64,000 bases of DNA, taken from Brachionus koreanus. Taxonomy: Eukaryota > Rotifera > Eurotatoria > Ploima > Brachionidae. Below, in pieces: positions 61,325 through 64,000 of this stretch. The notes beneath the pieces were generated by a model. It was not told the DNA's origin. It ran no database searches and saw only the letters and a program-made list of their open reading frames with translations. Every line of letters starts with the position of its first letter. The stretch's first letter is position 1. Position numbers and translations under genes: made by a program. Location: positions 974,408 to 1,038,407 of the forward strand of contig PJRA01000412.1 of NCBI GenBank assembly GCA_016987375.1, read 5' to 3'.

Positions 61325-62672
61325 TTAAAATTTACATGTAGGCTGTTCGCTACTTTCACTTTTGCTTAAAATTGGCACAGATTCTGGAGCTAAATGATAA
61401 AAAAATTAATGAAAACAAAATTTATTAATTTTTTTTTGATAAATGTATTTTCTTTTAATTACAATTCAAATATGGGAAATAATTACCTATCTTAACTGGT
61501 TTAGCTTCTTCAATTTTTGAACTACTTGAAGACATTACGGAATGGTTGACATTTTTGGCAGTATTGCGCTTTATTAAGTTCATTGTTAGCTCTTCTTTAC
61601 CATTCGAACCACTGCTTGTATTTATAAGCGTATGACTAAGCTTGCCTGGCCCATTAATACCTGCACTCATCATCATTTTTGAAGGCAGTCCAGCATTGCT
61701 AGAATGACCACTATGAGGATTACGTGTTTGTTGACGAACTGTTTCAACCGGTAGCACTCTTCGTCTCTTCTTTGGAAGCTTAGAGCGAGCCTGAGTATGC
61801 GAATAATACATGGCAAAGTTAGAGACAATAACTGGAACTGGCAATGCGATGGTCAATACACCTGTTAATGCGCAAAGACCTCCAACTACCATTCCAACAT
61901 ATGTTTTTGGAACCAAATCCCCTAAATTTCAAAAATAAAAAAAAAAAATTTTTCTTCATTTGACTTACCATAGCCAACTGTTGTCCTAAACGAAAAAAAT
62001 TTAGCTCTTTCCAAATAATTGATATTTATTAAAAACTTACATTGTTACTATTGACCACCATAAACCGATTGGTATGCTAGTGAATTGATTATCCGGATTG
62101 ACTTGCAAGCGCTCCGCATAGTAGATCAATGAAGCAAAAATGACAATGAAAAGTATAAGAAAAAAAATGAGTAAATAAAGTTCTTTCATTGATGCCTTGA
62201 ACGTGTGTATTAAGATTTTTAGGCCACCAAAATGTCGTGTTAGCTTGAACAAACGAAATATTCTTACTATTGAAATGAATTCGTAAAAATCTGAATGAGT
62301 TAGTCGCTCTTTGGTGCCTGCTACTTGCAGCGTAAAATCGAAAAAAAACGATAAAGTTGCTACAAAATCTATTATGTTCACGGGACTTTTAATAAAATTT
62401 AATTTTCGCGGACTCACTACAAAACGAATTAAAATTTCAACAGTAAACCAAATATTGCATACTATTTCAACATATAAAAAAGCCGGATGCGCCTCCGTCG
62501 ATATTTTTTTCAATGTCCATGATAAACTCGAAATTGATGCGTTGTTGCGGCTATAATTTGCTAGGATCACACTTACATTGCCGATGACGGGCACACGCAT
62601 ATATGGATGAGTTTTAAGGCAAAATGATAAAATCGACACGCAAATAAAAAAAACTGATATGACTGCAACTGC
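61325..62672 (-). CDS. Shaw: Shaw-type (Kv3-like) voltage-gated K+ channel, 5' part missing
   Basis: Four exons on the minus strand: 62672-62041, 61985-61969 (17 nt), 61921-61487 and 61389-61325; 382 residues are visible. The first exon opens in S1 ([23 protein letters not shown]) in phase 0, so the T1 tetramerisation domain and N-terminus lie beyond the window's right end. S2-S6 are complete. S4 reads [20 protein letters not shown] and lacks the first two arginines of Kv3 (Glu and Ser there), as in fly Shaw. The pore gives TMTTVGYGDLVP, and S6 has the [19 protein letters not shown] block. The tail carries [13 protein letters not shown] and ends PTCKF. It forms a tetrameric K+ channel in the plasma membrane; the fly relative has weak voltage dependence. 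The last exon is supported by a good acceptor and phase only. Confidence 0.95.
61969..61985 (-). other. Shaw: 17-nt microexon encoding the K+ selectivity filter
   Basis: The minus-strand exon GACAACAGTTGGCTATG is bounded by TTTAG upstream and GTAAGT downstream. It joins AT| to |GG to complete MTTVGYGD. Flanking introns are 55 and 47 nt. Without it the frame is lost and the filter is absent. Confidence 0.95.
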
Positions 62673-64000
62673 CTAAAACGGAATTTTTTTAAATCAATTT
62701 TTTTTTTAAAGCAAAGCAAAATAATTTTTCAGACCAGAAATTAATAATAACAGAAAGGTCTGTGTCAATGAAAATTAGTCGAAATAAAAGCATTTAAATT
62801 TTTTTTTTCAATTTTATTGATGGATGAAAAACTGCATGCAAATGTTTACTTTTTTTTATTAAAAAAGCTTTATTTAAGTTTCAATTAGACTAAGAAAAAT
62901 TTTAAAAAATGAGCTTGTTTGAAAGATTTCAATAGATAATATGAAATTGTGGCTATTGAAGTGAAATTATCTTTCAAAAATAATTAGACAAAGCATACAT
63001 TAAAAAAAAATCATAAAAACTAAAACATAACATAACTAAATATTTGTTTATTGATATCGAGATGAATATTTTTCTAAAAAAATTGATTAGAACTAACTCA
63101 TAACGAATTTAAAATTTGCATAGCTTAATATTTTTTTTAACTTTTTTCCTTTAGATTATTTAAATGGCTTTAGTTAATTTAAATAAAATTTCCAAAATAA
63201 ACCAGCAGACTTCCTTCGATATAATTACTTTACTATGCCAATATTTGATTTTATTGAATTAAAAAAAAAAAAAACTATGCAGCAAAATTTTTTTTAAGTC
63301 TTAAAAGATTAAAACTTTTTTCGTTGATTAATATTTTTAGTCTATTTATTAATGATTTGTTTATATATTAATAGATACAATCCAAAAATAACAGGAACAA
63401 AATTTTTTTGACACAGATCGCTACAAAAAGAAACTCTTTGGTTTAATTAACTAAAATTGAAACAAATAGAATTAATTAGACTCTCAATTTGTGTAAAATT
63501 GTTTTGAATAAAGAAAATTTTTATAATAAATTAGAGAGTTTTTTTTTTATTAGAAAGATACAAATAAACAAGTGAAATTAAATTGAATTTAAATTATAAA
63601 AATAAAGAAAAAAAATCTTTTAGAATTAGTTTAATTGATTTTTTGAAAAATCTTTTAATTTAATGGCAAATTTTTTTTAAAAAAAAAAATAAAAACAATT
63701 TTTCAAACTTTTATTGCTATTTTAAAAGTTTATATTTAATTGAGTGCGACTTTTTAATAGTTTAAGTGAAAACAATGCCTCTAGTCATTAGAAAAACTCG
63801 CTTGCAACGTTGTTATTAAAGGCAAATATGTTAGAAATTTATTTGCAATCAATACTCTAATTTTTCTTTAACACTTAAATATTGCTCTAGATAAAAACTA
63901 AAAGCCAAATGAGAAAATATTCTTTAATTACTGCTATAAAAGTGGTAATAACTTAATAATATCATTGACTTTTAAATGTTGTTGAGAATCGATAATTGAA
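62673..64000. other. Shaw intron sequence running off the window
   Basis: It lies upstream of the first visible Shaw exon, so it is intronic on the minus strand. It is AT-rich with no T1-domain exon or other coding block. Confidence 0.6.

Noticed and set aside
62311..62556. Plus-strand 81-codon frame.
   Set aside because: Antisense shadow of the Shaw S1-S4 exon.

Overview
The window is AT-rich animal DNA: seven recognisable protein-coding genes, all interrupted by GT-AG introns except one nested intronless gene, separated by long stretches of A/T homopolymer-rich sequence. Plexin, a Src-family tyrosine kinase, a Shaw-type K+ channel and a TMEM8/PGAP6 receptor-like hydrolase together indicate a metazoan. 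The Shaw protein is closer to what I recall of fly Shaw than of vertebrate Kv3, so an invertebrate is likely. Very low GC, many introns of 45-66 nt and abundant non-LTR retrotransposon relics would fit a small-genome lophotrochozoan such as a monogonont rotifer, but that placement is an inference.

Layout. 1-3.4 kb: Src-family kinase on the minus strand (3 coding exons). 8.2-9.1 kb: ZCCHC10 homologue, plus strand, hidden in short exons. 9.4-10.7 kb: two decayed LINE fragments in opposite orientation. 12.2-19.0 kb: DRP1/DNM1L on the plus strand in 8 exons, with a LINE relic in intron 3 and an antisense intronless gene inside intron 5. 21.7-22.1 kb: LINE 3' relic. 24.1-31.9 kb: plexin on the minus strand, with one 4.7-kb exon carrying the whole ectodomain and transmembrane segment. 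31.9-49.8 kb: an 18-kb gene-poor interval between the divergently transcribed plexin and TMEM8 genes, with one GC-richer island, a TFAP2-like palindrome, a LINE scrap and a 71-bp tandem duplication. 49.8-55.9 kb: TMEM8/PGAP6-like gene, plus strand, 8 exons. Its intron 4 holds a LINE relic that was interrupted by a tRNA-headed element with a giant hairpin and a 14-bp target-site duplication. 56.7-60.9 kb: three fold-back repeats (one around an assembly gap), coding-like fragments and one orphan 3' exon. 61.3-62.7 kb: Shaw K+ channel, minus strand, 5' end outside the window, with a 17-nt microexon encoding the selectivity filter.

The genes do not form a pathway. They are ordinary animal signalling, mitochondrial and membrane genes. 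The noteworthy points are the Src-family kinase that lost its activation-loop tyrosine but kept the inhibitory tail tyrosine, the composite tRNA-headed/hairpin retroelement, the Shaw filter microexon, the furin-like site in plexin, and the antisense gene nested in DRP1. Exon models were built by hand from reading frame, GT-AG sites and family alignment remembered from known proteins; no search was run.
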